Assembly: GCF_024137025.1 (NCBI RefSeq)
Contig: NZ_JAMYJR010000002.1
Span: 186,001-250,000, forward strand
DNA: 64,000 nucleotides
Direction: 5' to 3'
DNA from: Paractinoplanes aksuensis
GTDB lineage: Bacteria; Actinomycetota; Actinomycetes; Mycobacteriales; Micromonosporaceae
Under the pieces are notes generated by a model that searched no databases, was not told where the DNA came from, and worked only from the letters and a program-made list of their open reading frames with translations. Below are positions 50,848-62,277 of this stretch, one piece after another (position 1 is the first letter of the stretch; each line of letters opens with the position of its first letter). The position numbers and the translations under genes are program-made.

Positions 50848-52310
50848 GGCGCGGCCGCCGGCAGCGTCAGGACCATGGTGAGCCCTCCTCCCGGGGTGTC
50901 CTCGGGAACCAGTGTGCCGTCCATGGCCTCGGTCAGTCCGCGGGACAGGGCCAGACCCAGGCCGACCCCGGTGTGGTTGTCGCGGTCGCCCAGCCGCTGG
51001 AAGGCCCGGAAGACCCGCTCCCGGTCGCCGGGGGCGATGCCCGGGCCGCGGTCGGCCACCCGCAGCTCGACCCGGTCGCCGTCGATCGCGCGCCCGGTGA
51101 TCTCGGGCGGGCAGTCGGCCGGGCTGTAACGCAGGGCGTTGCCGACGACGTTGACCAGCACCCGGTCGAGCAGGCCGGGGTCGGCCAGGACGGCCGGCAG
51201 ATCCTCGGGCAGCCGTACGGTGATCCGGCGCCCGCCCGGGCCGAGCTCGTCGAGAGCGACGGGGACGACGTCGTCGAACCCGACGTCGGTCAGGTGCACG
51301 GCCAGGGCGCCGGCCTGCAGGCGACTGAGGTCGAGCAGGTTGGCCAGCAGGGCGGCGAGGCGGTCGAGGGACTCGTCGGCGGTTTCCAGCAGCTCGCGGC
51401 GGTCGTGCTCGTCGAAGTGGACCTCGTCGCTGCGGAGGCCGGCCACGGCGGCTTTGGCCGAGGCCAGGGGCGTACGGAGGTCGTGGCTCACCGCGGCGAG
51501 CAGGGCGGAGCGGACGCGGTCGCCCTCGGCGGCGGTGGTCAGGCGTTGCTGGCGCAGGGCTACGGCGGCCTGGGCGCCGAACGCCCGGGCTATGCGCAGC
51601 TCGTTGTCGTCGAGGTCGCGACCTCGCAGGGCCAGGACCAGTCCGTCGTCGGCCGGGACGCGAATCTCACGCTCGGCCGCCTGTGGATAAGTCGTTTCGT
51701 CCGGTTCGGGGGCGCTACTGTTCGGCCCACCCACGAGGGTGGGGGAGGCGGCGGCCCGACTGCTTCGCGAAAAAGATGTTTCACGTGAATCCGAAAAGCC
51801 GGACTTGTCCGATACGGCGACGACGCGCCACCCCTCAGCTGCCTGCTCGAGCAGCGAAACCGACGTCAGACCGAACAGCTCCCGCAACTGCCCGAGCAGC
51901 CCGCGCATCGGATCCGGCGTGGCCAGCACAGCCCCGGCCACTGCCCCGAGCACCCGCGCATCAGCGGTAGCGGCCACCGCTTCCCGGGCCCGCCGCGCGG
52001 CCAGATCCACGATCCACGACACCGCCAGCGCGACCAGCACGAAGACGGCGAGGGCCAGAGCGCCCTGCCGCGTATTGATGTCCAGGCTGCGTACGGGCGC
52101 TGTGAAGAAGTAGTTCAGCAGCAGGAACCCGCCCACCGCGGCCAGCAGTGCCGGCCACAGCCCGCCCAGCAGCGCCACCCCGACCACGGCGCCCAGGAAC
52201 AGCAGAACCCCGTCGGCGAGTTCGAGCCCGGCCGCGTGGGTCGCCGCTGTCAGAGCCGGCAGCCCGAGCAGAGTGACGGCGAAGGCGGCGGCGACGCGCC
52301 GGCGGCTCAT
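50844..52310 (-). CDS. Short KdpD-like sensor histidine kinase (without KdpD N-terminal domain)
   Basis: A 488-aa protein. It starts with three to four membrane helices (VTLLGLPALTAATHAAGLEL, LLFLGAVVGVALLGG, ALALAVFVLVALAVSWI) of DUF4118 type. A GAF-like region, HisKA with AAVSHDLRTPLASAKAAVAG near residue 275, and HATPase (NVVGNALRYSP, DRGPGIAPGDR, GVGLGLALSRG) follow. KdpD normally adds a ~370-residue N-terminal sensor plus UspA domain, which is absent here. ATG 52310 overlaps the helicase stop (ATGA). It forms a pair with the KdpE-like regulator. The signal may be turgor or K+, but this is by analogy only. Confidence 0.88.
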   Translation of the reverse strand: MSRRRVAAAFAVTLLGLPALTAATHAAGLELADGVLLFLGAVVGVALLGGLWPALLAAVGGFLLLNYFFTAPVRSLDINTRQGALALAVFVLVALAVSWIVDLAARRAREAVAATADARVLGAVAGAVLATPDPMRGLLGQLRELFGLTSVSLLEQAAEGWRVVAVSDKSGFSDSRETSFSRSSRAAASPTLVGGPNSSAPEPDETTYPQAAEREIRVPADDGLVLALRGRDLDDNELRIARAFGAQAAVALRQQRLTTAAEGDRVRSALLAAVSHDLRTPLASAKAAVAGLRSDEVHFDEHDRRELLETADESLDRLAALLANLLDLSRLQAGALAVHLTDVGFDDVVPVALDELGPGGRRITVRLPEDLPAVLADPGLLDRVLVNVVGNALRYSPADCPPEITGRAIDGDRVELRVADRGPGIAPGDRERVFRAFQRLGDRDNHTGVGLGLALSRGLTEAMDGTLVPEDTPGGGLTMVLTLPAAAP

Positions 52311-54796
52311 TCGTGAGGGCCGACCGAGGTCACGACGATCGCCGCCGCGCCGATCTCGTCGGAGGCGGCCAGGTCGACGGTGGCCTCGATGCCCCAGTCG
52401 TGGTCCTCCTCGGGGTCCTCGAAGATCTGGCGGACGATCCACGCGGTGGGGGTGACTTCGATGTTGAGGAACGCGGGGCCGCGGGCGGCCGGGCCGGTGC
52501 CCAGCGTCGCGTACTCGTCGAAGTAGTCGAGGATCGCGTCCTGCCAGCGTTCGGCCGTCCAGCCCGACTCGGCGTCGAGCTCGCCCAGCAGGTCCCAGCG
52601 GCGCAGCGCGGCCAGCTCGACCCGGCGGAACATGGCGTTGCGCACCAGCACCCGGAACGCCCGGGTGTTGCGGGTGACCGCGGGCGGCTTGTCGTCGATG
52701 CGGACCTCTTCGACCTCGGCCCCGGGGTTGCGCAGCCGCTCCCACTCGTCGAGCAGGCTGGAGTCGACCTGGCGCACCAGCTCGCCCAGCCACTCGATGA
52801 GGTCGGTCAGCTCCTCCGTGCGGGCGTCCTCGGGCACGGTCTGGCGCAGCGCGCGGAACGCGTCGGCCAGGTAGCGCAGCACCAGGCCCTCGGAGCGGGA
52901 CAGGCCGTAGAACGACACGTACTCGGTGAAGGTCATCGCCCGCTCGTACATGTCGCGGACGACCGACTTGGGCTTGAGCTCGTAGTCGGCGACCCACGGG
53001 TGACCCTGACGGTAAGTCTCGTACGCGCCCTCGAGCAGCTCCAGCAGCGGCCGGGGGTGCGTCACGTCCTCGAGCAGCACCATCCGTTCCTCGTACTCGA
53101 TGCCCTCGGCCTTCATGGCGTTGACGGCCTCGCCGCGAGCCTTCTGACGCTGCGCGGAGAGCACCTGCCGCGGGTCCTCCAGCGTCGACTCGATCACCGA
53201 CACGACGTCGAGCGGGTAGTCGGGCGCCTCGCGGTCGAGCAGCTCCAGGCTGGCCAGGGCGAACGGCGACAGCGCCTGGTTGAGCGCGAAGTCGAGCTGC
53301 AGGTCCTCGGTGAGCCGGTAGACCCCGTCCTCCGTACGCTCGATGACCCCGCCCGCCACCAGCGCGCGGGCGATGGCGATGGCCCGGCGGATGTGCCGCC
53401 GCTGGGCCGCCGGCTCCTCGTGGTTGTCGGTCAGCAGGTGACGCATCGCCTGGAACGGGTCGCCGCCGCGCGACAGCACGTTCAGCAGCATCGCGTGCGA
53501 CACGCCGAACGACGAGGTCAGCGGCTCGGGGTCGGCCGCCACGAGCCGGTCGAACGTGGGCTGGCCCCAGCCGATCGTGCCCTCCGGCGGCTTCTTGCGC
53601 ACGACCTTGCGGCGCTTCTTGGGGTCGTCGCCCGCCTTGGCCAGGGCCCGCTCGTTGTCGATCACGTGCTCGGGCGCCTGCACGATGACCGTGCCCAGGG
53701 TGTCGAACCCGGCCCGGCCCGCGCGCCCGGCGATCTGGTGGAACTCGCGCGCCTTGAGCAGCCGGGTCTTCACGCCGTCGTACTTGGACAGGCCGGTGAA
53801 CAACACCGTACGGATGGGGACGTTGATCCCCACGCCGAGCGTGTCGGTCCCGCAGATGACCTTCAGCAGCCCGGCCTGGGCCAGGGTCTCGACCAGCCGG
53901 CGGTACTTGGGGAGCATGCCCGCGTGGTGCACGCCGATGCCGTGCCGCACGAGCCGGGACAGCGCCTTGCCGAAGCCCGCGGTGAACCGGAAGTTCCCGA
54001 TGGCCGCCGCGATCTTGTCCTTCTCCTCGCGGGTGGCCATGTTGATGCTCATCAGCGACTGTGCCCGCTCAAGGGCGGCCGCCTGGGTGAAGTGGACGAT
54101 GTAGACCGGCGCCTGCTTGGTCTGCAGCAGCTCCTCGATCGTCTCGTGCAACGGCGTCATGGCGTACGAGAAGAGCAGCGGGACCGGCCGCTCGACACTG
54201 GCCACGACGGCGGTGGCCCGCCCCGTACGCCGGGAGAGGTCGTCGACGAAGCGCGAGGTGTCGCCGAGCGTGGCCGACATGAGGATGAACTGGGCCTGCG
54301 GCAGCTCGATGATCGGCACCTGCCAGGCCCACCCGCGGTCGGGCTCGGCATAGAAGTGGAACTCGTCCATGACGACCTGGCCGACGTCGGCGTCCTTGCC
54401 CTCGCGCAACGCCAGGTTGGCCAGCACCTCGGCCGTGCAGCAGATGATCGGCGCGTCCGCGTTGACGCTGGCGTCGCCGGTCAGCATGCCCACGTTGTGC
54501 GCGCCGAACGTCGCGACCAGGGCGAAGAACTTCTCACTGACCAGCGCCTTGATCGGCGCGGTGTAGAACGTGGTGCGCCCGTCGGCCAGCGCCATGAAGT
54601 GCGCACCCGTCGCCACGAGGCTCTTCCCCGAGCCGGTCGGGGTGTTCAGGATGACGTTGGCCCCCGTGGCGATCTCGATGAGCGCCTCTTCCTGATGGGT
54701 GTAGAGGGCCAGCCCCTGCTCGGTCGCCCACTTCTGAAAGGCGTCGAACACGGCGTCGGGATCGTTGGTGCCCGGGAGGCGGTCGGTCAGCGTCAT
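52307..54796 (-). CDS. DEAD/DEAH-type RNA helicase with DUF3516
   Basis: An 829-aa Ski2-like helicase. Walker A TPTGSGKS (52-59), DEFH at 144-147 replacing DEAD/DEVH, motif III MSATLGDT, motif V TDTLGVGINVPI and motif VI HQIAGRAGRAGFD are all present. The C-terminal half carries the DUF3516 region (THPRPLLELLEGAYETYRQG, DYELKPKSVVRDMYERAMTF). Members occur throughout actinobacteria and act on RNA, with no settled role. The stop is coupled (ATGA) to the sensor kinase gene. Confidence 0.92.
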   Translation of the reverse strand: MTLTDRLPGTNDPDAVFDAFQKWATEQGLALYTHQEEALIEIATGANVILNTPTGSGKSLVATGAHFMALADGRTTFYTAPIKALVSEKFFALVATFGAHNVGMLTGDASVNADAPIICCTAEVLANLALREGKDADVGQVVMDEFHFYAEPDRGWAWQVPIIELPQAQFILMSATLGDTSRFVDDLSRRTGRATAVVASVERPVPLLFSYAMTPLHETIEELLQTKQAPVYIVHFTQAAALERAQSLMSINMATREEKDKIAAAIGNFRFTAGFGKALSRLVRHGIGVHHAGMLPKYRRLVETLAQAGLLKVICGTDTLGVGINVPIRTVLFTGLSKYDGVKTRLLKAREFHQIAGRAGRAGFDTLGTVIVQAPEHVIDNERALAKAGDDPKKRRKVVRKKPPEGTIGWGQPTFDRLVAADPEPLTSSFGVSHAMLLNVLSRGGDPFQAMRHLLTDNHEEPAAQRRHIRRAIAIARALVAGGVIERTEDGVYRLTEDLQLDFALNQALSPFALASLELLDREAPDYPLDVVSVIESTLEDPRQVLSAQRQKARGEAVNAMKAEGIEYEERMVLLEDVTHPRPLLELLEGAYETYRQGHPWVADYELKPKSVVRDMYERAMTFTEYVSFYGLSRSEGLVLRYLADAFRALRQTVPEDARTEELTDLIEWLGELVRQVDSSLLDEWERLRNPGAEVEEVRIDDKPPAVTRNTRAFRVLVRNAMFRRVELAALRRWDLLGELDAESGWTAERWQDAILDYFDEYATLGTGPAARGPAFLNIEVTPTAWIVRQIFEDPEEDHDWGIEATVDLAASDEIGAAAIVVTSVGPHE

Positions 54797-54860
54797 ATGG
54801 TCGTCTTCAGTCCGGTCTTGGGCGGTGGGCGGGGCGGTCGGACGGGGTTCATTCTATGGA

Positions 54861-55505
54861 TCAGTCTCTCGGCCACTGCGCGAGGCGTTGCCGCAGTTCG
54901 CCGATCTGTCGAGTGGTGAGGCCGTAGAGCGCGAACCGCGCGTCGTGCAGCCGATCCAGATAACGCCCGGCGTCGGCCACGTCTTCCGGGTCGAGCGCCG
55001 GGTCGGCGTTGCGGGCCAGTTCCAGCAGGACGTCGAGGGGGTAGCGTTCCAACGCGGCCGCGACATCGATGTAGTCACGCACCTCGCGCCGGTTCACGAG
55101 CGCCGCCACCTTGGTCGCGACCAGGTCGTCGAGGTGCATGACCGGCCCCAACTCCATCACGACGGGCTTCTGCGACCGGTCGAGCCGGCACAACGTCAGC
55201 CGCAAGGCCCGGGAGTCGGTGGCGACCAGGAACTCCTGCAAGTCCTCGTCCATGCCCGCGAAGAGCTCGTCACCCTCTTCCCGTACGACCCGGTAGCCGG
55301 CCCCTCGCAAGGCCGTGGCCACGCCGTCGGCCGCCGCCGCAACGCCGCCGGCCGTGTCGGTGAACAGGTCGACGTCCTCGGTCGGGCGCTGAACGAGCCC
55401 GTTGACCAGCCAGGCGAAGCCGCCGCCGAGCACGAAGCCGTGCTCGGTGGCCACCGCGAGCGCGATGCGGGCGACGTCGGAGTAGAAGTCGTCCACGCTC
55501 GTCAT
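54861..55505 (-). CDS. Nucleotidyltransferase of the AbiEii/AbiGii toxin family
   Basis: A 214-aa protein. The nucleotidyltransferase core is FVLGGGFAWLVNGLVQRPTE, DVDLFTD (the two catalytic acidic residues), and the later HLDDLVATKVAALVNRREVR with DYIDVAAALERYP, all typical of AbiEii. Such proteins form type IV toxin-antitoxin or abortive-infection pairs with AbiEi. No AbiEi-like regulator adjoins it, so it is either an orphan toxin or has a different role. A helicase lies upstream on the same strand but 64 bp away. Confidence 0.82.
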   Translation of the reverse strand: MTSVDDFYSDVARIALAVATEHGFVLGGGFAWLVNGLVQRPTEDVDLFTDTAGGVAAAADGVATALRGAGYRVVREEGDELFAGMDEDLQEFLVATDSRALRLTLCRLDRSQKPVVMELGPVMHLDDLVATKVAALVNRREVRDYIDVAAALERYPLDVLLELARNADPALDPEDVADAGRYLDRLHDARFALYGLTTRQIGELRQRLAQWPRD

Positions 55506-55576
55506 CGCGCCAGGGTATCGGTCGTCCCGCGCGATTCGCGGCCGTGCGGCGGGACCGGCTGGAAGACTCGGCGGAG

Positions 55577-55791
55577 ATGCGCACCCTCAACCCGGCGGTG
55601 GTCGTCTTCGGGGCGGCCGTGGTCGTCTCCGCGGTCGGCGCCGTTCTCGAGGGACCCTCCGGCCTGGAGCACGGGCCGAGGCGGTGGCTATGCTCGCCGG
55701 CCTCTGGCTGCTGGTCGCGCCCGCCGTTTTCGCCCGTTCCGTCGTCGTCGCCTGCCTCGGGCGTGAATCTGCGCCTGACCCGAAGGCGTAG
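55577..55791 (+). pseudogene. Small two-helix membrane protein, frameshifted
   Basis: From ATG 55577 the frame encodes MRTLNPAVVVFGAAVVVSAV, GAVLEGPSGLEHG, a membrane helix. Restoring one G near 55672 (cacgggccgag to cacggggccgag) continues to AEAVAMLAGLWLLVAPAVFA and ends PDPKA at the TAG 55789-55791. That gives a ~71-aa protein with two membrane helices. As sequenced, the frame runs into unrelated residues. Whether this is a true mutation or a base-calling error is not decidable here. Confidence 0.5.
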
Positions 55792-55821
55792 CTCGCGCGC
55801 CCCGAGCGATCGGACGGTCCG

Positions 55822-56181
55822 TCAGCGAGTGGCCGTGATCAGCCGGGCGGCGGCATGACGCAGGTGGACGTGGCGGGCCTCCCAGGCGGCGCGGACGCCG
55901 CGGGGGAGGTTCAGGTCGGGCCACACCCGCACGAGGGTCGGGCCGTGCAGGTAGGCGCGCAGCTCTTCGACGCGGATGGCCTCGCGCAGGACGTTCTCGT
56001 ACATCCAGGCCAGCATGGTCGGCTCGGCCAGGTCGAACGCCCGCTGCGGACCCCACCACAACCGCAGCGGGAGCTCGACCAGGCCCACGGTAGGCCCACG
56101 GAGCTCGCCCAGGGTGCCCGCCACCAGCACCGGCCGATGGGGCCGGGAGAGGTGGACGGCGGCGGGAGCAGCGGTCGGCAT
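55822..56181 (-). CDS. Hypothetical protein
   Basis: 119 aa from ATG 56181. It reads MPTAAPAAVHLSRPHRPVLV, AGTLGELRGPTVGLVELPLR and LAEPTMLAWMYENVLREAIR. The coding pattern is convincing and the last 60 residues are helical, with paired charged residues. No family is recognised; the middle part resembles proteins annotated as hypothetical in Actinoplanes. There is no obvious operon partner. Confidence 0.6.
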   Translation of the reverse strand: MPTAAPAAVHLSRPHRPVLVAGTLGELRGPTVGLVELPLRLWWGPQRAFDLAEPTMLAWMYENVLREAIRVEELRAYLHGPTLVRVWPDLNLPRGVRAAWEARHVHLRHAAARLITATR

Positions 56182-56312
56182 GCGATCAGCGTAAACCGAC
56201 ACGCCACCCAAACCGAGTTCCTAGCCTCCTAGGATGCTCTAGCGGCAGAGCCGCCGACCACTGAACGACGCCTTCGGCGACGACCCACACCGCCCCGCGA
56301 GTGGTGATCAGA

Positions 56313-56331
56313 GCTGTCGGTAGTAGACAGC
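56313..56331. terminator. Hairpin downstream of the nucleotidyltransferase operon
   Basis: GCTGTC (56313-56318) and GACAGC (56326-56331) form a 6-bp stem with a 7-nt loop, 23 bp past the stop of the 56354-57106 gene on the minus strand. A second hairpin, GCGGC-AGA-GCCGC (56242-56254 region), follows. Together they could terminate that operon. Confidence 0.4.
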
Positions 56332-56353
56332 CGTCGGCAGTTCGGCGCACTGG

Positions 56354-57106
56354 CTATCGCGGGCTCAGGCGGGCCGTCACCACGATTTCGTCCAGCGCGT
56401 CCACCGCCGCCGGGTCCGGGTAGCCGGGCAGGGGAGAGTTGTCGCGGGCCTCTTCCAGCGCGACTCGCAGCGTCGCGGTGTCGGCCCGCAGCCGCTCCTC
56501 GAGGGCGGCCGGGAACGGTCCCTTCTCGGCCGACCGCTTCATCGCGATCAACTCCGGCACGTACGGCAAAGCGGTTCCGAGGACGGCCAGGTCGGTCTCG
56601 AGCTCGCCGGTGCGCATCAGGTGCTGCCCGGTCAGCAGCACCCGCAGCCAGTACAGGGCCGACTTGAGCGTGCCGGTCTTGTCGAACAGCTTCTGCTGCG
56701 AGGCGGCGAACCCGAGGTAGTGCTGGGCGTGCCCGGAGGTGATGAACGCGGGCGCGAGCTCGACCAGCTGTGCGTGCAGCGGCCCGGTCGCCACGATCAG
56801 CGGCGACAGCAGTTGTTCGAGCACGTAACCGTTGCGGCTGTTGAGCAGCCGGGCGAATTTGCGCAGGTCGTGGCTGACGACGTCGAGTTCGACGCCGTCG
56901 CGCCAGCTGTCGGTCGAGATGGTCTCGGGGCCGGGGCGCAGGCCGATGACCTCGGTGACCGGCAGCAGGTGGGCGGCGCGCAGGTCGAGGTCGGAGTCGA
57001 CGGACGCGAACCCGTACAGGTGGGCCCCGCTGACCGTCGCGAAGATCACCGGGTACGGCAGTTGCGCCACCACCTCGGCCGACCACTCGGGCACTTCGGT
57101 CGTCAC
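56354..57106 (-). CDS. RlaP-like nucleotidyltransferase (DNA polymerase beta superfamily)
   Basis: A 250-aa protein. The nucleotidyltransferase signature is PVIFATVSGAHLYGFASVDS, DLDLR (GSxxYG...DxDxR), then ELDVVSHDLRKFARLLNSRN and a helical C-terminal domain (GTLKSALYWLRVLLTGQHLM). This is the PF10127 family, often linked to RNA-repair enzymes. Its ATG overlaps the stop of the second, paralogous nucleotidyltransferase, so the two are cotranslated and may form a pair. Function is inferred from the family only. Confidence 0.82.
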   Translation of the reverse strand: MTTEVPEWSAEVVAQLPYPVIFATVSGAHLYGFASVDSDLDLRAAHLLPVTEVIGLRPGPETISTDSWRDGVELDVVSHDLRKFARLLNSRNGYVLEQLLSPLIVATGPLHAQLVELAPAFITSGHAQHYLGFAASQQKLFDKTGTLKSALYWLRVLLTGQHLMRTGELETDLAVLGTALPYVPELIAMKRSAEKGPFPAALEERLRADTATLRVALEEARDNSPLPGYPDPAAVDALDEIVVTARLSPR

Positions 57107-57765
57107 TGCAACCCCCTTTCCCGTACGCCGACAAGCAGTTGATCTATCGCGCCGCGATCGGGCGCCTCGGGCAGTTCCGTCGACTCCCGGGCCGACGCGA
57201 GATCATCTTGCAGGTCGCGGGCCCAGTCCACGACCGAATTCCACGGCACCGACCCGCTCCTGACGGCGAGCAGCCGGGGCCGCAACGACCGGACTTCCAC
57301 CAGGACGTCACCGGTGCGCAGCACGTGGGCGCCGGCCAGCAGCAGCCGGATCATGTGCATGGCCTGTTTCCAGTTGGTCTCGCCGGTGCGCTCGCGACGG
57401 GCGGTGACCCGGTTGAGCTGGTCGCGCGCGTAGTCGCCGTAGGTCGCCGCCACCCGGCGCGACAGGAACGCATGCCGGGCTGCCCGTAACGCGGAACCGT
57501 CCGGCGTGATCGTCTCGACGATGGGGGACCAGAGCACCTCGAGCACGGTCGGGTTGGCCTGCAGGGCCAGCGTGCAGAAGCGTTCGATCTCCCACGTGAA
57601 CTGCTCGTCCAGCGGCCCGTCGAAGTGGGTCGGCGGCTTGTCGAGCGTCCAGAAGGCCCGGGTCGGGGCCGCGTACACGCCCCGGCGGTCGTGGTCGGAG
57701 CCGGGCCCGTCGAGTCCGTAGGCCCGGGACCCGACCACGACGCCGAGGATCGTGTGCTGAATCAC
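57103..57765 (-). CDS. RlaP-like nucleotidyltransferase, second paralogue
   Basis: 220 aa from GTG 57765, which overlaps the aldo/keto reductase stop (GTGA). The signature LGVVVGSRAYGLDGPGSDHD, RRGVYAAPTRAFWTL matches GS-x-x-YG...D-x-D-x-RG, and the C-terminal helical region (TNWKQAMHMIRLLLAGAHVL) aligns with the neighbouring paralogue. Here the second catalytic position reads SDHDRRG, which is intact. Two adjacent members of this family suggest a heterodimer or duplicated substrate handling. Confidence 0.82.
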   Translation of the reverse strand: MIQHTILGVVVGSRAYGLDGPGSDHDRRGVYAAPTRAFWTLDKPPTHFDGPLDEQFTWEIERFCTLALQANPTVLEVLWSPIVETITPDGSALRAARHAFLSRRVAATYGDYARDQLNRVTARRERTGETNWKQAMHMIRLLLAGAHVLRTGDVLVEVRSLRPRLLAVRSGSVPWNSVVDWARDLQDDLASARESTELPEAPDRGAIDQLLVGVRERGLQ

Positions 57766-58757
57766 AGGTCGAGCACGGTCCCGTCGATGTCGCCGATCTC
57801 GGACTCGTCGAGCGCGAGGTTGTCGATCGTCGCCACGTTGTTCTCGAGCTGCTCGACGCTGCTGGCGCCGATGATGAGGCTGGTCATCCGCTCGTCGCGC
57901 AGCGCCCAGGCCAGGGCCATCTGGGCCAGCGACTGGCCGCGCCGCTGGGCGATGTCGTTGAGCGCGTGGATGCGACCCAGCGTCTGGCTGGTCAGGGCGT
58001 CCTCGTTGAGGAAGCGGCTGGTCCGCACCCGCGAGTCGTCCGGGATGCCGCCCAGGTAGCGGTCGGTGAGCAGGCCCTGCTGGAGCGGGCTGAAGCCGAT
58101 GGCGCCCGCGCCGACCTCCTGCAGGGTGTCGAGCAGGTTGTCCTTCTCGATCCAGCGGTTGAGGATCGAGTACGACGGCTGGTGGATCAGCAGCGGCGTG
58201 CCCAGCTGCTTCAGGATGGCGGCCGCATCGGCCGTCTGGGCCGAGTTGTAGTTCGACAGGCCGACGTACTGGGCCTTGCCCGCGCGGACCACGGCGTCGA
58301 GCGCGCCCATGGTCTCCTCGAGCGGAGTCTCCGGGTCGGGCCGGTGGTGGTAGAAGATGTCCACGTAGTCGAGCCCGAGCCGCTGCAGCGACTGGTCGAG
58401 CGAGCTGACCAGGTACTTCCTGGACCCGAAGTCGCCGTACGGGCCGGGCCACATGTCGTAGCCGGCCTTGGTCGAGACGACGATCTCGTCGCGGTACGGC
58501 TTGAGGTCGGTGGCCAGGATGCGGCCGAAGTTCTCCTCGGCGCTGCCGTACGGCGGCCCGTAGTTGTTGGCCAGGTCGAAGTGGGTCACGCCGAGGTCGA
58601 ACGCGCGGCGCACGATGTCGCGCTGGCGCTGCCAGGGGCGTTCGTGGCCGAAGTTGTGCCACAGCCCGAGCGAGATGACGGGCAGCTTCAGCCCGCTTCG
58701 TCCGGTCCGCCGGTAGGGCATGGTGTCGTAGCGGTCGCCCGCGGGGGTGTAGGTCAC
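57762..58757 (-). CDS. Aldo/keto reductase, L-glyceraldehyde 3-phosphate reductase-like
   Basis: A 331-aa protein. Its start, TYTPAGDRYDTMPYRRTGRS GLKLPVISLGLWHNFG, is almost diagnostic for the YghZ/L-glyceraldehyde-3-phosphate reductase group (AKR14). The catalytic residues are Asp and Tyr in THFDLANNYGPPYGSAEENF, Lys in VVSTKAGYDMW and His in DIFYHHRPDPE. It would reduce L-GAP or methylglyoxal-like aldehydes with NADPH. It heads the operon with the two nucleotidyltransferases, an unexpected association. Confidence 0.92.
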   Translation of the reverse strand: MTYTPAGDRYDTMPYRRTGRSGLKLPVISLGLWHNFGHERPWQRQRDIVRRAFDLGVTHFDLANNYGPPYGSAEENFGRILATDLKPYRDEIVVSTKAGYDMWPGPYGDFGSRKYLVSSLDQSLQRLGLDYVDIFYHHRPDPETPLEETMGALDAVVRAGKAQYVGLSNYNSAQTADAAAILKQLGTPLLIHQPSYSILNRWIEKDNLLDTLQEVGAGAIGFSPLQQGLLTDRYLGGIPDDSRVRTSRFLNEDALTSQTLGRIHALNDIAQRRGQSLAQMALAWALRDERMTSLIIGASSVEQLENNVATIDNLALDESEIGDIDGTVLDL

Positions 58758-58810
58758 AACCCCACCCTAGGCATAGGGGCTCCGACCATGATCGCTGGTA
58801 GGTTGGAGGC

Positions 58811-58975
58811 CAGCCATGCGGGAGAGACCGAGGGTTCACCTCGGCGCCGAAGGGGCAAATCCTCCCCGGAACCTCTCAGGCAAAAGGACCGCGTGGGCAG
58901 GCGACTCTGAAGCATCCCCTCATCCCCGGGGTGTGACAGAGGGGGAGGCCGCTTGTCGACCTCTCTCTCAGGAGC
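58811..58975 (+). promoter_or_regulatory. Glycine riboswitch upstream of gcvP
   Basis: The core aptamer is evident: GCGGGAGAGACC (from 58818), GGCGCCGAAGGGGCAAATC, CTCCCCGGAACCTCTCAGGC, AAAAGGACCGCG and GGCAGGCGACTCTG. The following GACAGAGGGGGAGGCC... and ACCTCTCTCTCAGGAG segments can pair with each other and with the Shine-Dalgarno region before ATG 58981. Glycine binding is expected to free translation or transcription of gcvP. Only one well-kept aptamer is visible, so it is a single-aptamer or aptamer-plus-ghost type. Confidence 0.9.
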
Positions 58976-58980
58976 CCGTC

Positions 58981-61785
<2,805 letters not shown>

Positions 61786-61807
61786 GCCCGCGGGCTCCGC
61801 GGCCGTG

Positions 61808-61826
61808 GCGGCGACATCGTCGCCGC
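61808..61826 (+). terminator. Terminator hairpin after gcvP
   Basis: GCGGCGAC (61808-61815), loop ATC, GTCGCCGC (61819-61826): an 8-bp perfect GC-rich stem 23 bp past the gcvP stop, with further pairing possible between flanking GGCC bases. Confidence 0.65.
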
Positions 61827-61915
61827 GGCCCGATTCGGGCTGTTGCTTCAGCTTCGGCTCGGCTCAGCCGCGACCTCGCGGCGGACGCGCCCTTCGTCGT
61901 CGGGGGGCGCGCTGC

Positions 61916-61963
61916 GCTACTCGCATTCGCTACTCTGCGTAGCGAAGTGAACTCGCGAGTAGC
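61916..61963. terminator. Nested inverted repeats between gcvP and the convergent DUF5999 gene
   Basis: GCTACTCGC (61916-61924) pairs with GCGAGTAGC (61955-61963), a perfect 9-bp stem. Inside it, GCTAC (61929-61933) and GTAGC (61939-61943) form a second hairpin. Located between two convergent genes, it can act as a bidirectional terminator. Confidence 0.5.
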
Positions 61964-61986
61964 GTCGGCTTTCAGCTACTTTTCAG

Positions 61987-62187
61987 TCACGCCGCGAGGG
62001 CGTGGCGGGCCGGTCCGCGGTGCGGTTCGATCATCGTGCCGTCGGGCAGGATCTCACCGGTGTCCTCGAAGACGATGACGCCGTTGCAGAGCAGGCTCCA
62101 GCCCTGCTCGCGACACGTCGCGACGGTCCTCGCGGCCTCGCGATCGACGGCTTCGGCGGTGGGGCAGGGGTTCGTGTGCTGGCACAT
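61987..62187 (-). CDS. DUF5999 family small protein
   Basis: A 66-aa protein. MCQHTNPCPTAEAVDREAAR, CREQGWSLLCNGVIVFEDTG and ELLPDG-like ILPDGTMIEPHR are the fixed elements of this actinomycete-specific family of unknown function. It holds conserved Cys and His residues (MCQH, PCP, C in TCREQ) that might bind metal. ATG 62187 is the only good start. It is monocistronic and divergent from pabB. Confidence 0.85.
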   Translation of the reverse strand: MCQHTNPCPTAEAVDREAARTVATCREQGWSLLCNGVIVFEDTGEILPDGTMIEPHRGPARHALAA

Positions 62188-62277
62188 CAGGTGTTTCTCC
62201 GGTCGGGGGGCTTGTGTGATGACTCACAACGACGGTGACGGACGTTACCTCAAATCGAACGACGACGGTTCGAGCCG

